This document shows, in pieces, positions 9,124 to 19,207 of a DNA stretch of 64,000 nucleotides. A program made the position numbers and the translations under genes. The notes under the pieces were generated by a model. It had not been told where the DNA came from. It did not search any database and saw nothing but the letters and a program-made list of their open reading frames with translations. Where the stretch lies: the NCBI GenBank assembly GCA_003217035.1, contig QCHV01000004.1, forward strand, positions 1 to 64,000. Direction: 5' to 3'. Positions within the stretch are counted from its first letter, which is position 1. Every line of letters starts with the position of its first letter. The stretch comes from Prochlorococcus sp. AG-402-G22. GTDB taxonomy: Bacteria > Cyanobacteriota > Cyanobacteriia > PCC-6307 > Cyanobiaceae.

Positions 9124-10604
9124 TTCTGTCTCTTATATTTTCGATAAAATCTCATAACAGCTAAAGATAAACTTCTAGGATCATGTCTCAAAGTAGGTGT
9201 TGTTCTAGAACCTTGAAGTGAAGCCAAATAGACCCTATAACCCTTTGAGAACAAATTGCCTTTATCACACTTAACTGGTTCTGCTCCTCTTGATCGATAA
9301 TAATCAATCAAAGGAGATGGATTCAATGTTTCTTGAGCAAGTATTTCATTGAAAATCCTTTTTGTAATACCCAAGCTGGCTAATTGAGCTTCAATTGCTC
9401 TTATATGTCCTCCAACATCAAGACCGTCTGTTTCTCCAGGCTGAGTCATTAAATTACATATATATAACTTAGGTGCTTTGCTTTTTTGAATTGCCTCAAC
9501 AATTTCTGGCACCAATAAGTTAGGTAATAGCGAGGTATACAAACTACCTGGACCAAGCAAGATTAATTCAGCATTTTGAATTGCTTCTAGAGCTCTTGGG
9601 ATTGCAGGAGGTTTTTCTGGATAGCAGCCAATTCTAACTATTGGATTTGAAGCCCTACCAATTGCGGACTCGCCTTCAACATGCTCACCATTTTCCAATT
9701 CAGCCCACAAGCAAACATCCGCATTAGTTGCAGGTACAACTTGCCCTTGAACAGCAAGGACCCTACTTGAAGCTGTAATTGCAGTATCTATATTCCCGGT
9801 AATAGAAGTTAAAGCTGAAAGAAAAAGATTCCCAAAACTATGTCCAGCCAACCCAGTGCCTGAAGAAAATCGATACTGGAATAATCTTGTAAGTAAAGGC
9901 TCCTCATTAGATAAGGCTGCAAGACAATTGCGAATATCTCCAGGAGGTTGAACACCAAGCTCTCTTCTCAAAATTCCACTACTACCCCCATCATCAGCAA
10001 CGGTAACAATTGCTGTAATTCGGCTGCTATATCTCTTGAGGCCCTGAAGAAGGGAGGCCAAGCCAGTACCCCCTCCAATCGCAACAATATTCGGTCCTCT
10101 ATTACGTTTGCTCTTAACCATTAGAGCATCAACTAAAACAGCATCTTTATCAGGAGCGACAGCCTGCTGAATAGTGTCAAAACTTCTGCTCTGACCCCAA
10201 ATCAAAAGACCAATCCCTATACAAACAATTAGCGGTCCAGTAAAACCTCTAGGAAGAAACCTGGTAATACCTTCTAAAAACCAAAAAAGACCTTCTATCA
10301 CCCAATAAACTGGTCTCAAATCCGCCCATATAGAAGCTCCCAAGAGGGCTACTATTAGTCCTATACCTGATGTAAACATCCAACGTTTTACTACCAATCC
10401 AGGAAGCAACCAGCGAACTGCTCTTTGGGACCTTCTAACAAAATTAATTTGATTAACCCTTCTCAATCTCTCTTTTGGCCAATCCAAAGACCTTTGCTTT
10501 CTGCGAGTTCTTTTTCTCAATGGCTTATTAAGCGAGGACAAACTTAAAAACTCAAACAGAATATTTACTAATAACTTTAAAAGGGAACTTGCTCTACAGT
10601 CCAC
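9120..10604 (-). CDS. YvcK/CofD-family protein with N-terminal membrane segments
   Basis: The C-terminal ~320 residues match the YvcK (gluconeogenesis factor, UDP-GlcNAc-binding) family, related to CofD. Seen motifs are [46 protein letters not shown] and [18 protein letters not shown]. In Bacillus such proteins affect carbon metabolism and cell shape; the role in cyanobacteria is unclear. The 494-residue length is far above the ~320 of the Bacillus protein. The extra N-terminus is very basic and then holds two hydrophobic segments (about residues 75-95 and 120-140), suggesting membrane attachment. The GTG start leaves only 13 bases to the divergent ABC gene, so a later start is possible. Confidence 0.85.
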   Translation of the reverse strand: MDCRASSLLKLLVNILFEFLSLSSLNKPLRKRTRRKQRSLDWPKERLRRVNQINFVRRSQRAVRWLLPGLVVKRWMFTSGIGLIVALLGASIWADLRPVYWVIEGLFWFLEGITRFLPRGFTGPLIVCIGIGLLIWGQSRSFDTIQQAVAPDKDAVLVDALMVKSKRNRGPNIVAIGGGTGLASLLQGLKRYSSRITAIVTVADDGGSSGILRRELGVQPPGDIRNCLAALSNEEPLLTRLFQYRFSSGTGLAGHSFGNLFLSALTSITGNIDTAITASSRVLAVQGQVVPATNADVCLWAELENGEHVEGESAIGRASNPIVRIGCYPEKPPAIPRALEAIQNAELILLGPGSLYTSLLPNLLVPEIVEAIQKSKAPKLYICNLMTQPGETDGLDVGGHIRAIEAQLASLGITKRIFNEILAQETLNPSPLIDYYRSRGAEPVKCDKGNLFSKGYRVYLASLQGSRTTPTLRHDPRSLSLAVMRFYRKYKRQN

Positions 10605-10617
10605 TTAAAAGAGCCAT

Positions 10618-11430
10618 ATGGAACATTCAACATCTAAACAAATGAATAATGAGGGCTCCCCAATAGTTGATATAGATAATTTATTCGTGCAATGGGATGA
10701 GAAGCCAGTGTTAAATCAATTCAATTTAGTTATGAACCCTGGAGAAAAAATAGCAATCGTAGGGCCCTCCGGATGCGGTAAGTCAACAACACTAAAAATA
10801 CTTGCAGGCCTATTGCTTCCGACTAGCGGCAACCTTAAATTGTTTGGAAGCAATCAAAAATACTTGAGACTCGATCAAAATAACCCACCTGATGTTCGTT
10901 TTGTTTTTCAAAACCCAGCCCTTTTAGGATCCCTAACAGTTGAAGAAAATGTTGGTTTCCTATTGCGCAAAAATAAATCCTTAAGTGAAAAGAAAATCAA
11001 AGAAATTGTTATTTCATGCCTAAAAGAAGTTGGTCTTTACAATGTAAGTCATAAATTACCTGGCGAATTAAGTGGTGGTATGCAAAAAAGAGTTAGTTTT
11101 GCAAGAGCATTAGTCAAGGGACCTTCTTTATATTCTTCGACAATGCCATTATTATTATTTGATGAGCCGACATCAGGCTTAGATCCTATAGCTTGCACAC
11201 GGATAGAAGATCTAATTATCAAAACAACAAGTGTCGCCAAAGGGTGTTCAATTGTAGTTAGCCATGTAATGAGCACTATTGAGCGAGCAGCAGAAAGGGT
11301 ATTAATGCTTTACGGAGGAAAGATACAATGGGATGGGAGTATTAAAGAATTCAAAGAATCACAAAATCCTTTTATAAAGCAATTTCGCACTGGAAGCCTT
11401 CAAGGCCCAATACAACCTGAAATCATTTAA
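10618..11430 (+). CDS. ABC transporter ATP-binding protein (MlaF-like)
   Basis: ATPase subunit of an ABC importer of the MlaF/Ttg2A type, which serves MCE-domain lipid transport. It has Walker A GPSGCGKST near residue 54, a Q-loop (FQNPALLGSL), the signature LSGGMQKRVSFARAL, Walker B LLLFDEPTSGLDP and a switch His in SHVMS. The MCE-protein gene follows after 5 bases, so the two are surely co-transcribed. No permease (MlaE-like) gene is next to them. Lipid trafficking between membranes is the likely role by analogy; the substrate is unknown. Confidence 0.88.
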   Translation: MEHSTSKQMNNEGSPIVDIDNLFVQWDEKPVLNQFNLVMNPGEKIAIVGPSGCGKSTTLKILAGLLLPTSGNLKLFGSNQKYLRLDQNNPPDVRFVFQNPALLGSLTVEENVGFLLRKNKSLSEKKIKEIVISCLKEVGLYNVSHKLPGELSGGMQKRVSFARALVKGPSLYSSTMPLLLFDEPTSGLDPIACTRIEDLIIKTTSVAKGCSIVVSHVMSTIERAAERVLMLYGGKIQWDGSIKEFKESQNPFIKQFRTGSLQGPIQPEII

Positions 11431-11435
11431 CCGTT

Positions 11436-12281
11436 ATGAAAAGAAGCTATCGTGATGCAATTGTAGGATTTAGTCTTTTAGGAGGCTTAGTAATACTTTC
11501 CAGTCTACTTGTCTGGCTACAAGGTTTAAGGCTTGGCCGCAATGATTGGACTATAGTTGCAAGTTTTGATGATGCAAGTGGTTTGACTGAAGGGACTCCC
11601 GTCACTTTTAGGGGGATTAAAGTTGGGTCTATAGAAAATATTTCATTTAATGTAAATGATGTAAGAGCAAAAATCAGAATTTCCAATGAAAAATTGGTTT
11701 TATTTAAACCAGTTCATGGGAAAGTTATAGCGAGCTCTGTACTTGGAAGGGATATGGAGTTGGCATTAATTAGCAAAGGCAAGCCAATTGAAGGGATGAA
11801 TAATTTTTCGACTAAAAAAAATTGTCCTTTGAATTTAATTGTCTGCGATGGTGAAATTATAAAAGCTAAAGCAATTAAGAGTATTTCTACTCTTACAGAA
11901 GAGTTAAATACACTCCTAAATGAAGCTGGAGAAGAGGAAGTTGTTTCAAAGGTTGTGAAGTCTATAACTACCTTTGATGAGACACAGCAGGAACTAAAGG
12001 AATTAATATTGTTATCAAAGGAAGAAATGAATAGGGCAAAGCCAATAATCATCGAATTACGTAGAAGCGTTGCACATATAAACAATATATTGGCAACAGT
12101 TGACAACCCTGAAACCCTCGAAGACATTCAAACAACAGCAAGCTCAATGAGTTCAACAACTCAAAAGCTTGACAAATTAGCTACAGATTTAAGTGAACTT
12201 CTGAATAATGAAGAGTTAACAAGTGCAATAAAAAGTGCTGCAGTTGGGATAGGTAAATTATTTAATGATTTGTACCCCTAA
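11436..12281 (+). CDS. MCE-domain (MlaD-like) substrate-binding protein
   Basis: A 281-residue protein with one N-terminal membrane helix (IVGFSLLGGLVILSSLLVWL) followed by an MCE domain. The block ASFDDASGLTEGTPVTFRGIKVGSIENI around residues 45-75 is the family hallmark. MCE proteins form rings that carry lipids between inner and outer membranes. After the domain, residues about 150-280 are helical and rich in Glu, Lys and Leu, consistent with a coiled region. It is paired with the upstream MlaF-like ATPase. Confidence 0.87.
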   Translation: MKRSYRDAIVGFSLLGGLVILSSLLVWLQGLRLGRNDWTIVASFDDASGLTEGTPVTFRGIKVGSIENISFNVNDVRAKIRISNEKLVLFKPVHGKVIASSVLGRDMELALISKGKPIEGMNNFSTKKNCPLNLIVCDGEIIKAKAIKSISTLTEELNTLLNEAGEEEVVSKVVKSITTFDETQQELKELILLSKEEMNRAKPIIIELRRSVAHINNILATVDNPETLEDIQTTASSMSSTTQKLDKLATDLSELLNNEELTSAIKSAAVGIGKLFNDLYP

Positions 12282-12297
12282 GAAATAAGTTTCGTGG

Positions 12298-14418
12298 TTA
12301 TTTAATATCTCCTATTGCATCCATTGCAATTGAAGCGATAGCTTGATCACTAACTTTTGGAAGTTGCACATATTTTCCTCCTGCTGCTTCAGCTAAATCT
12401 TTACCCATTCCACTGGCAATAAACTTGCGCTCAGTATCTATAACTAAAAGTTTGATTCCCAAAGTTCGATAACGAGAAGCAATATCTAGAACCTCTTGTT
12501 TTAAATCAACAGGTTCTTCCCCTTCCATTTTTGGCTGTCCCAATGATGTCCCAAGAGGAACATTCCCTCTGCCATCAGTAATTGCTACAACAACAACTTG
12601 TCCTAGATCTCCAGTTGCCAAAGCATTTGCTCCAACTCTCGCAGCCTGAGTAAGTCCATGAGCCAATGGGGAACCTCCTCCGCATGGCATTGTCTCCAAA
12701 CGACGTTTGGCAGCAGTTATAGATCTTGTTGGGGGTAATAAAACCTCTGCTTGCTCTCCTCTAAAAGGAATCAAAGCTACTTCATCTCTATTTTCATAAG
12801 CTTCTGACAACAATCTAATCAATGCTCCTTTAGCACTCTGCATACGATTCAGAGCCATAGAGCCACTTGCATCTACCAGAAAAACAACCAACGCCCCTGC
12901 TTTCTTTTGCAGAAGTTTTGCTCGCAAGTCAGACTCTTCAACTATTACTTTTCTAGAAGGGTCCCTTTCACGTCGGATTTTCTGATAAGGAGCAGCTGCT
13001 CTCAAGGTTGCATCAACAGCAATTCTCGAGACAGGTCCTTTAGGGAGAATTGGTTTTACATAACGGCCTCTACTATCACTAAAAACTGCAGATCTACTAC
13101 CGCTATTACCAGTTTTCGCTTTAGCAGAAGAAAAAATCAATAAGTCTGGATCAATCGCACAAGCTTCAGGATCAAGCATGAACTCCTCTGGGATAGGAGG
13201 TGCAGATTGCTCTTCAGGAGTTTCATCATCTTCATTTTCAGAATCTTGATCTTCTAAATCATCATTTTTCGATTGATCAGGAGGTGGAGGCTGGTCTTCA
13301 GGTGGAGGTGGCTCCATTTGGTCTTCATTTGGAGGCAACTGAAGAGCTCTGGGTGCTATTACCAGTCGAACTGCAGCTTGCAAATCATCAGCATCAACCG
13401 TATCCCTACCACATAGAGCCGCATGAGCCTTTGCAACTCTAGTTGCATAAAGTTCAGATCGATGTCCCTCCACCCCTCCTCTAATAGCTTCTTTAACTAG
13501 ATATGCAATTTGATCTTTATTGATTTGAACATCTTTAAGCCACTGCCTTGCCAATATCAATTGAGTAGCTAATGATTCTGTTGCTTCAATCCAGGTTTTT
13601 GAAAAATCTTCGCTAGATTGACCAAAAGCAATAGAAGATTTTGTTATTTCAACTCTTTGCTCGTTAGTTATAATCTGATCAGCTGATAAAACAATCGCAA
13701 AACGGTCTAATAAATGGTCTCTAACAGCTCCTTCTTCAGGGTTATAAGTTGCAATTAATAATGGTCTACATGGATGTTTAAGGCTTAAACCTTCTCTCTC
13801 TATTGAATTCTCACCAGACCCAACTGCAGCCAACATCAAATTTACTATTCCATCATCTAGAAGATTCAATTCATCTATATACAAAACGCCTCGATGAGAC
13901 TCAGCTAATAACCCAGGTTGAAAAACAGCACACCCAGAAGATAAAGAAGAAGCAACATCTACTGAACCTAAAAGTCTATCTTCAGTGATTCCCAAGGGAA
14001 CTTGAACAAAAGGTGCCTTAATTACTTTTGTAGGAAGTTCAAATTGTGAGTTGTCTGTAACAGTGTTTTCCTCTTGAACAACTAATTGATGGGCAATTTC
14101 ATCCCATTCTTCTGGGATAGTTGGGTCAAGATTTAAACCTACTGGACGAAGATCTTTGTTATTAGTAAAAGAATCAAAATCAACAATTTCCACTGGAGGC
14201 AAAAGAGAATGTAAACCTCTCGCTAAAACTGATTTCCCTGTGCCCCTTCCCCCAGCAATAATTACACCACCCAATCCTGGATCTACTGCTGCAAGCATCA
14301 AGGCAAGCTTAAGAGTCCCATGCCCAGTAATCGCAGCCAAAGGGAACGCTCGAGTATCTATGTCCATAGACTCGAGATTTGAAGTGTTAACAGTGGCATT
14401 AGTTCCACTTAAAACCAT
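12298..14418 (-). CDS. chlD: Magnesium chelatase subunit D
   Basis: Subunit of the ATP-driven enzyme that inserts Mg into protoporphyrin IX, the first committed step of chlorophyll synthesis. The N-terminal AAA+ domain keeps a Walker A motif (GGRGTGKS, residues 56-63) and a [10 protein letters not shown] block. A Pro- and acid-rich linker follows (runs of PPPPDQ and [14 protein letters not shown] around 365-400). The C-terminal von Willebrand A domain carries the MIDAS motif DASGSM near residue 515 and ITDGRGN. The 706-residue length is normal. It is convergent with the MCE gene and divergent from folK. Confidence 0.96.
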   Translation of the reverse strand: MVLSGTNATVNTSNLESMDIDTRAFPLAAITGHGTLKLALMLAAVDPGLGGVIIAGGRGTGKSVLARGLHSLLPPVEIVDFDSFTNNKDLRPVGLNLDPTIPEEWDEIAHQLVVQEENTVTDNSQFELPTKVIKAPFVQVPLGITEDRLLGSVDVASSLSSGCAVFQPGLLAESHRGVLYIDELNLLDDGIVNLMLAAVGSGENSIEREGLSLKHPCRPLLIATYNPEEGAVRDHLLDRFAIVLSADQIITNEQRVEITKSSIAFGQSSEDFSKTWIEATESLATQLILARQWLKDVQINKDQIAYLVKEAIRGGVEGHRSELYATRVAKAHAALCGRDTVDADDLQAAVRLVIAPRALQLPPNEDQMEPPPPEDQPPPPDQSKNDDLEDQDSENEDDETPEEQSAPPIPEEFMLDPEACAIDPDLLIFSSAKAKTGNSGSRSAVFSDSRGRYVKPILPKGPVSRIAVDATLRAAAPYQKIRRERDPSRKVIVEESDLRAKLLQKKAGALVVFLVDASGSMALNRMQSAKGALIRLLSEAYENRDEVALIPFRGEQAEVLLPPTRSITAAKRRLETMPCGGGSPLAHGLTQAARVGANALATGDLGQVVVVAITDGRGNVPLGTSLGQPKMEGEEPVDLKQEVLDIASRYRTLGIKLLVIDTERKFIASGMGKDLAEAAGGKYVQLPKVSDQAIASIAMDAIGDIK

Positions 14419-14467
14419 TGCGTCTCCCTAACCTGTTCATTTTTGCATCAGTTTGACTGATATAGCT

Positions 14468-15043
14468 ATGACCACTTTGAACTATCCCACACCAAGCACT
14501 CTGGCAATCGCTTTAGGCGCAAATATCTCAAGCCCTGCAGGCCCTCCTGTTAAAACTCTTGTTACTATAAAACCTTTGTTGGAAAAGTCAGTCTGTGAAT
14601 GGATTCAATCACTTTTCAAAGCAACCAAAGATATTGATTCAATTCATTCAAATCTTCATTGGAAGTGGTCACCTCTATATGAAACAAGCCCAGTGGGTGG
14701 TCCTGAAAATCAACCTGATTATGTAAATGCTGTTGTTGTAATTAGAGGAGGTGAATTAAATCAACTAAAGCCATCAAAAAATGCAGCTTTCACTCTATTA
14801 AAGATGTTATTAGAAATAGAAAAACGTTTTGGACGGGATAGAGAAACATCAAAAACAAGATGGGGTCCAAGGCCTCTAGATCTAGACATTCTTGCTTGGG
14901 GTGATTTGCAAATAAAAAATGAGCTGCTCACATTGCCTCATCCTCAAATGATAGAGAGGGATTTTGTGGTAATACCTTTAGGAGATGCTATTAAAAAAAA
15001 CACCTCTGGAATAATTGAGCTTCCATCCCAACCTGGCTGGTGA
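14468..15043 (+). CDS. folK: 2-amino-4-hydroxy-6-hydroxymethyldihydropteridine pyrophosphokinase
   Basis: Transfers pyrophosphate from ATP to the pterin precursor of folate. The N-terminal ALGANISSPAGPP, the SPLYETSPVGGPENQPDYVNAV block and the signature RWGPRPLDLDILAWG are all present. I take the ATG at 14468 as start (191 residues); the frame extends to a TTG at 14453, five codons earlier. It is divergent from chlD and lies 85 bases upstream of the Nudix gene. No other folate genes are near. Confidence 0.93.
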   Translation: MTTLNYPTPSTLAIALGANISSPAGPPVKTLVTIKPLLEKSVCEWIQSLFKATKDIDSIHSNLHWKWSPLYETSPVGGPENQPDYVNAVVVIRGGELNQLKPSKNAAFTLLKMLLEIEKRFGRDRETSKTRWGPRPLDLDILAWGDLQIKNELLTLPHPQMIERDFVVIPLGDAIKKNTSGIIELPSQPGW

Positions 15044-15128
15044 AAGAAATAGGATTTCCAAAAACTCTCACAAAAAGGAAAAATCATTGAAAAACGGCCA
15101 TGCTGATAATCATCTATATAAATAGTAA

Positions 15129-15689
15129 ATGGCGCCTCTAATCGAACCTGAACCATCTAAGATCCTTTCAAACAAAAGGACTATTGATGTAAAAAAAATC
15201 CGCTTCGAGGTTAATGAAATTGAACTTCCAATAGGAATAAAAGCAACTTTTGGAATGATTAGGCACCCTGGTGCAGCACTTGCAGTACCAATAAAAGAAA
15301 ATGGCAATGTAATTATCCTCCGTCAATATAGATTTGCAGTTTCCAGAAGAATTCTAGAATTCCCAGCTGGCACTCTTGAAGAAAAAGAAGACCCTCTTAA
15401 ATCAATTCAAAGAGAATTAGGTGAAGAAGCTGGATACTCTGCTTCTCAATGGAATGAATTAGGGATAATGCTTCCATGCCCAGGATATTCTGACGAAACT
15501 ATTCATATGTTTTTAGCTAGAGATCTAAAACCTTTGAATGAGAAACCTTTAGGAGATGAAGACGAAGACATCGAAGTGCTTGAGCTGTCAAAAAAAGAAT
15601 TAGATGGGCTGATTTCTAGTGACAACGAAGCCCTAGATGGGAAAAGCATTACCGCTTGGTATAGAACTTGTCAGTTTTTACAGTTATAG
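15129..15689 (+). CDS. Nudix hydrolase, ADP-ribose pyrophosphatase-like
   Basis: A 186-residue Nudix protein. The Nudix box fits G-x5-E-x7-R-E-x2-E-E-x-G and runs from GTLEEKEDPL through REL to GEEAGY, at about residues 81-103. The preceding strand RQYRFAVSRRILEFPAGTLE and the PCPGYSDE segment resemble ADP-ribose pyrophosphatases (NudF-like). Likely substrates are ADP-ribose or related nucleoside diphosphate sugars; this is inference from family resemblance. It is convergent with the aminotransferase gene, 21 bases away. Confidence 0.88.
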   Translation: MAPLIEPEPSKILSNKRTIDVKKIRFEVNEIELPIGIKATFGMIRHPGAALAVPIKENGNVIILRQYRFAVSRRILEFPAGTLEEKEDPLKSIQRELGEEAGYSASQWNELGIMLPCPGYSDETIHMFLARDLKPLNEKPLGDEDEDIEVLELSKKELDGLISSDNEALDGKSITAWYRTCQFLQL

Positions 15690-15710
15690 GTAAATGGTCT
15701 AGAGATCTTA

Positions 15711-16919
15711 TTATGAAGAGGAAAGCAAACTCTTAATAATATCAACTACATAATTCTGTTCTTCTATAGTCAACTCAGGGAATATTGGCAGGCTTAAAAC
15801 TTGACTAGAAAGCTCTTCGGTAACTGATAAACATAAGGATCTCGAATCTTTTTTTTGATAAATTGGTTGCAAGTGAATTGGAATGGGGTAATAAATAATT
15901 GTATTAATTCCCTCTTTGCTTAATTCATCTTTAAGCCAATCCCTGCAGGAACTATCTGGCAGATTATTAGCCATAGAATTTTCATAAGGTTTATTTACTT
16001 CGTTTTTGCACTTACTACTAATATCAAAATCTCTTACTTTAATAACAAACTGATTCCACGAGTGAACTATTCCCTCATTAAAAGAATTTTCAGGTATATC
16101 AATTTCTTGAATATCTCTTAAAAGGCGATTATATCTATGAGAAATTTCCGTTCTTTTTTCAATCCAATCTGAAAGTTTAGGCAGCTTTACATTCAAAATT
16201 GCTGCCTGAATGGAATCGAGACGGCTGTTATAGCCAAGTTCAGTATGGAAATATCTTTTCGGCATACCATGAACAGCCAGTTCTCTAATCTTTTCCGCAA
16301 TTTGCTGATCATGCGTAGCAACCGCTCCTCCATCTCCAGCTGCACCAAGATTCTTAGTTGGGAAAAAACTAAAACAACCCGCATCTCCTAATCCGCCTAC
16401 AGGCTTGCCGTTAAAAAAAGCGCCAGCAGCTTGTGCACAGTCTTCAATTACTTTTAAACCATGCTTTTTAGCAACTGACATTACTGCATGCATATCTACT
16501 GGGCATCCAAAAAGATGAACAGGAAGTATTGCCTTGGTTGAAGATGTAATGGCGCTTTCCAAGAGGCTGACATCTAAAAGAAAGTTTTGAGGATCAACAT
16601 CAACAAACACAGGCTTAGCTCCTACATTGCTTATGGCTTCAGCTGTGGCAAAAAAGCTAAAAGAAACCGTTATAACTTCATCTCCAGGACCAATCCCAAA
16701 AGCTCTTAAAGCCAGAATCAATGCATCTGTTCCACTATTACAGCCAATTACATGCGGGACCTCAAGCTTTTCTGCGAATGACTTTTCAAAAAGATCTACT
16801 TGCCTTCCTCCGATATATTGCCCACTTCGAAGAACCTTCGAAACAGCAAGATCTAAGTCATCCCCGATCTCATAAAGTTGCTTCTCAAGACTAAAAGGTG
16901 GTATTCGCATAAATGGCAC
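15711..16919 (-). CDS. DegT/DnrJ/EryC1/StrS-family PLP aminotransferase
   Basis: A 402-residue PLP enzyme of the sugar aminotransferase group, which adds an amino group to nucleotide-activated keto sugars for surface polysaccharides. Family features are GCNSGTDALILALRA near residue 60, the PLP-contact EDCAQAAGA, and the PLP Lys in SFFPTKNLGAAGDGGA near 185. GYNSRLDSIQAAIL comes before the C-terminal domain. A stretch near 305-325 (CKNEVNKPYENSMANNLPDSSC) looks like an extra loop. No glycosyltransferase or sugar-nucleotide gene adjoins it, so the sugar is unknown. Confidence 0.9.
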   Translation of the reverse strand: MPFMRIPPFSLEKQLYEIGDDLDLAVSKVLRSGQYIGGRQVDLFEKSFAEKLEVPHVIGCNSGTDALILALRAFGIGPGDEVITVSFSFFATAEAISNVGAKPVFVDVDPQNFLLDVSLLESAITSSTKAILPVHLFGCPVDMHAVMSVAKKHGLKVIEDCAQAAGAFFNGKPVGGLGDAGCFSFFPTKNLGAAGDGGAVATHDQQIAEKIRELAVHGMPKRYFHTELGYNSRLDSIQAAILNVKLPKLSDWIEKRTEISHRYNRLLRDIQEIDIPENSFNEGIVHSWNQFVIKVRDFDISSKCKNEVNKPYENSMANNLPDSSCRDWLKDELSKEGINTIIYYPIPIHLQPIYQKKDSRSLCLSVTEELSSQVLSLPIFPELTIEEQNYVVDIIKSLLSSS

Positions 16920-16962
16920 CTTAAAGCTTTAAGTAGTCAAGCTTCCAAATTCAATCAAGAAA

Positions 16963-17571
16963 TCAACCAAACCAAGACGGTTCATTGCCAGTTTCCCATT
17001 TAATATTGCATCCAATAGAAGGTTGCTGGTCTGAAGAAACTATTCGTTTTTTTAAAACAGCATCCATAGCTAAACGCAAATCAATTCCATTGGTTTCGAT
17101 CTTATTCCCAGGACGGCTGCCATCTAATTGGCCTCTATATCTCAGCCTTTGCTGACCATTTTCAGGAGCAAAAAGAAAGAAATCTGGAGTGCAAGCAGCT
17201 CGAAGAGACTTTGCAAAACTTTGATCTAAATCAAGCAAATAGGGGAACCTCCACCCTTGATTCATTGACTGAGCCAAAAGATGCTCTGGTCCATCCTGAG
17301 GATGTGTTTTAGTGCTATTACTTGATATTGCAAGAAAATCAACTTTCCCTAAATAATCACGATCTAATTTTGTTAATTCAGATTCAACGTGTTTGACAAA
17401 GGGACAGTGGGCACAAAGAATCATTATCAACAAAGGCTTTTTTTGAAACATTTTGCTATGTAAGGCTCCTGATGTGCTTGTGAGTTCACCTGATATTCCT
17501 GGAACCATTGATAATTCAAAAACTGGCAAAGGAGTTCCCAAAGGAAGCATTGTCGAAGAAGTTTTAACCAT
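16963..17571 (-). CDS. Thioredoxin-fold / AhpC-TSA family protein
   Basis: A 202-residue protein with a peroxiredoxin-like thioredoxin fold. The hydrophobic strand KKPLLIMILCAHCPFVKHVE holds a Cys-x2-Cys pair (CAHC) at the usual active-site place. SSNSTKTHPQDGPEHL and a TPDFFLF strand with cis-Pro follow. It resembles a group of cytosolic redoxin-domain proteins common in cyanobacteria whose substrate is not defined. No signal peptide is evident. It is divergent from fabI, about 110 bases away. Confidence 0.82.
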   Translation of the reverse strand: MVKTSSTMLPLGTPLPVFELSMVPGISGELTSTSGALHSKMFQKKPLLIMILCAHCPFVKHVESELTKLDRDYLGKVDFLAISSNSTKTHPQDGPEHLLAQSMNQGWRFPYLLDLDQSFAKSLRAACTPDFFLFAPENGQQRLRYRGQLDGSRPGNKIETNGIDLRLAMDAVLKKRIVSSDQQPSIGCNIKWETGNEPSWFG

Positions 17572-17681
17572 GCGAAAGATCTCTATGAATGATCTTCTTT
17601 AAAAATAGTTGCGTATGAGTAATAGATAAGTTGCACCTAGTACGAGAGAATGAATAAAACCTCTTAAATATTTCTGAACTG

Positions 17682-18464
17682 ATGCTCCTAAACCTAAGTG
17701 GAAAAAAAATCCTTGTTACAGGCATAGCAAACAACCGATCAATTGCTTGGGGGATTGCGCAACAATTACATACTGCAGGTGCAGAGCTTGGGATCACCTA
17801 TTTACCGGATGAGAAGGGACGTTTTGAGTCAAAAGTCAGAGAATTAACAACACCTCTCAATCCAAGTTTGTTTTTACCTTTAAACGTTCAAAACTCAAAT
17901 CAAATTGAAGAGGTTTTTAATTCAATAAAAAGCAACTGGGGGCAAATAGATGGCCTGGTTCATTGCCTTGCATTCGCAGGGAAAGAAGAACTAGTAGGTG
18001 ATTACAGTGCTACTAGTGCCGAAGGCTTTGCTAGAGCTCTAGACATCAGTGCATATTCCCTTGCTCCACTTTGTAAATATGCAAAGCCTCTATTTAGCGA
18101 TAAGGCTGGCGTAGTTACCCTTACTTACCTTGGGTCTGATAGAGCTATTCCTAATTACAACGTAATGGGTGTTGCAAAAGCTGCTCTTGAGGCTTCCGTA
18201 CGATATCTATCTGCTGAATTAGGTCCAGAAAAACAGGTCAGGGTAAATGCAATCAGTGCTGGTCCAATTAGAACTTTGGCAAGCTCAGCCATTGGAGGAA
18301 TACTAGATATGATTCATAACGTTGAAGAAAAAGCTCCTTTACGTCGCACCGTTACTCAAAAAGAAGTTGGGAATACAGCGGCTTTCTTATTAAGTGAATT
18401 ATCCAGTGGTATTTCCGGTCAAACTATTTATGTTGATGCGGGCTATTGCATTAACGGAATGTAA
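17682..18464 (+). CDS. fabI: Enoyl-[acyl-carrier-protein] reductase (NADH)
   Basis: A 260-residue short-chain dehydrogenase that carries out the last reduction in each round of fatty acid elongation. Seen are the FabI-type nucleotide-binding start GIANNRSIAWGIAQ, LAFAGKEEL, and the catalytic Tyr-x6-Lys in NYNVMGVAKAALEASVRYLS. The family segment VRVNAISAGPIRTLASSAIGG follows, and the C-terminus is ISGQTIYVDAGYCINGM. Length and motifs match FabI rather than FabL or FabV. hisB follows on the same strand after 31 bases. Confidence 0.95.
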   Translation: MLLNLSGKKILVTGIANNRSIAWGIAQQLHTAGAELGITYLPDEKGRFESKVRELTTPLNPSLFLPLNVQNSNQIEEVFNSIKSNWGQIDGLVHCLAFAGKEELVGDYSATSAEGFARALDISAYSLAPLCKYAKPLFSDKAGVVTLTYLGSDRAIPNYNVMGVAKAALEASVRYLSAELGPEKQVRVNAISAGPIRTLASSAIGGILDMIHNVEEKAPLRRTVTQKEVGNTAAFLLSELSSGISGQTIYVDAGYCINGM

Positions 18465-18495
18465 TTTAAATGGCACTATAACTACATAATCTCTA

Positions 18496-19125
18496 ATGAT
18501 AAATGATATGAGCCTACAAAGAGAATCTGAAGTCAATCGCGTCACTAAAGAAACGAACGTAAAAGTTCGTTTTGGACTTGATGGAACAGGTATATGTAAT
18601 ATTTCCACTGGCGTTGCTTTCCTTGATCATATGCTCCACCAGCTTTCAAGTCATGGGCTTTTTGATTTGGAAGTAATAGCAACTGGGGACACTCATATTG
18701 ATGATCACCACACCAATGAAGATGTAGGGATTGCTATTGGCCAGGCATTGTCTCAGTCGCTTGGAGATAGGAAAGGAATTAATAGGTTTGGCCACTTTGT
18801 AGCCCCATTAGATGAAGCTTTGGTTCAAGTCTCGCTAGATTGCTCAGGTCGTCCTCATCTGAGTTATGGTTTAAAGATCCCAGCTCAAAGAATAGGCACC
18901 TACGATACAGAGCTGGTAAAAGAGTTTTTTGTTGCTGTTATTAATAACAGTGGTCTAACGCTTCACCTTCGACAGCTAGATGGAACAAACTCTCATCACA
19001 TTGTCGAAGCTTGTTTTAAAGCTTTCGCACGTGCCCTAAGAATGGCTACTGAATTAGATGAACGAAGAGGGGACGTAATCCCTAGCAGCAAAGGAGTCCT
19101 TGAACAGGCAGGCAGGAACAATTGA
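18496..19125 (+). CDS. hisB: Imidazoleglycerol-phosphate dehydratase
   Basis: Catalyses the sixth step of histidine synthesis using a di-manganese site. Metal-binding His motifs are seen twice: [13 protein letters not shown] with [17 protein letters not shown] near residues 40-80, and [18 protein letters not shown] near 165-180. The 209-residue monofunctional form is normal for cyanobacteria. The start may be the ATG at 18496 or the one at 18508 ([11 protein letters not shown]). Other his genes are not in the window. Confidence 0.95.
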   Translation: MINDMSLQRESEVNRVTKETNVKVRFGLDGTGICNISTGVAFLDHMLHQLSSHGLFDLEVIATGDTHIDDHHTNEDVGIAIGQALSQSLGDRKGINRFGHFVAPLDEALVQVSLDCSGRPHLSYGLKIPAQRIGTYDTELVKEFFVAVINNSGLTLHLRQLDGTNSHHIVEACFKAFARALRMATELDERRGDVIPSSKGVLEQAGRNN

Positions 19126-19207
19126 TTGAATACTTTTTCCAGAAAGAGCAAATTGCTCGCACTTTAAAAGTATTTACGCCATTATCATCAAAAATATAAA
19201 TAAGCAC

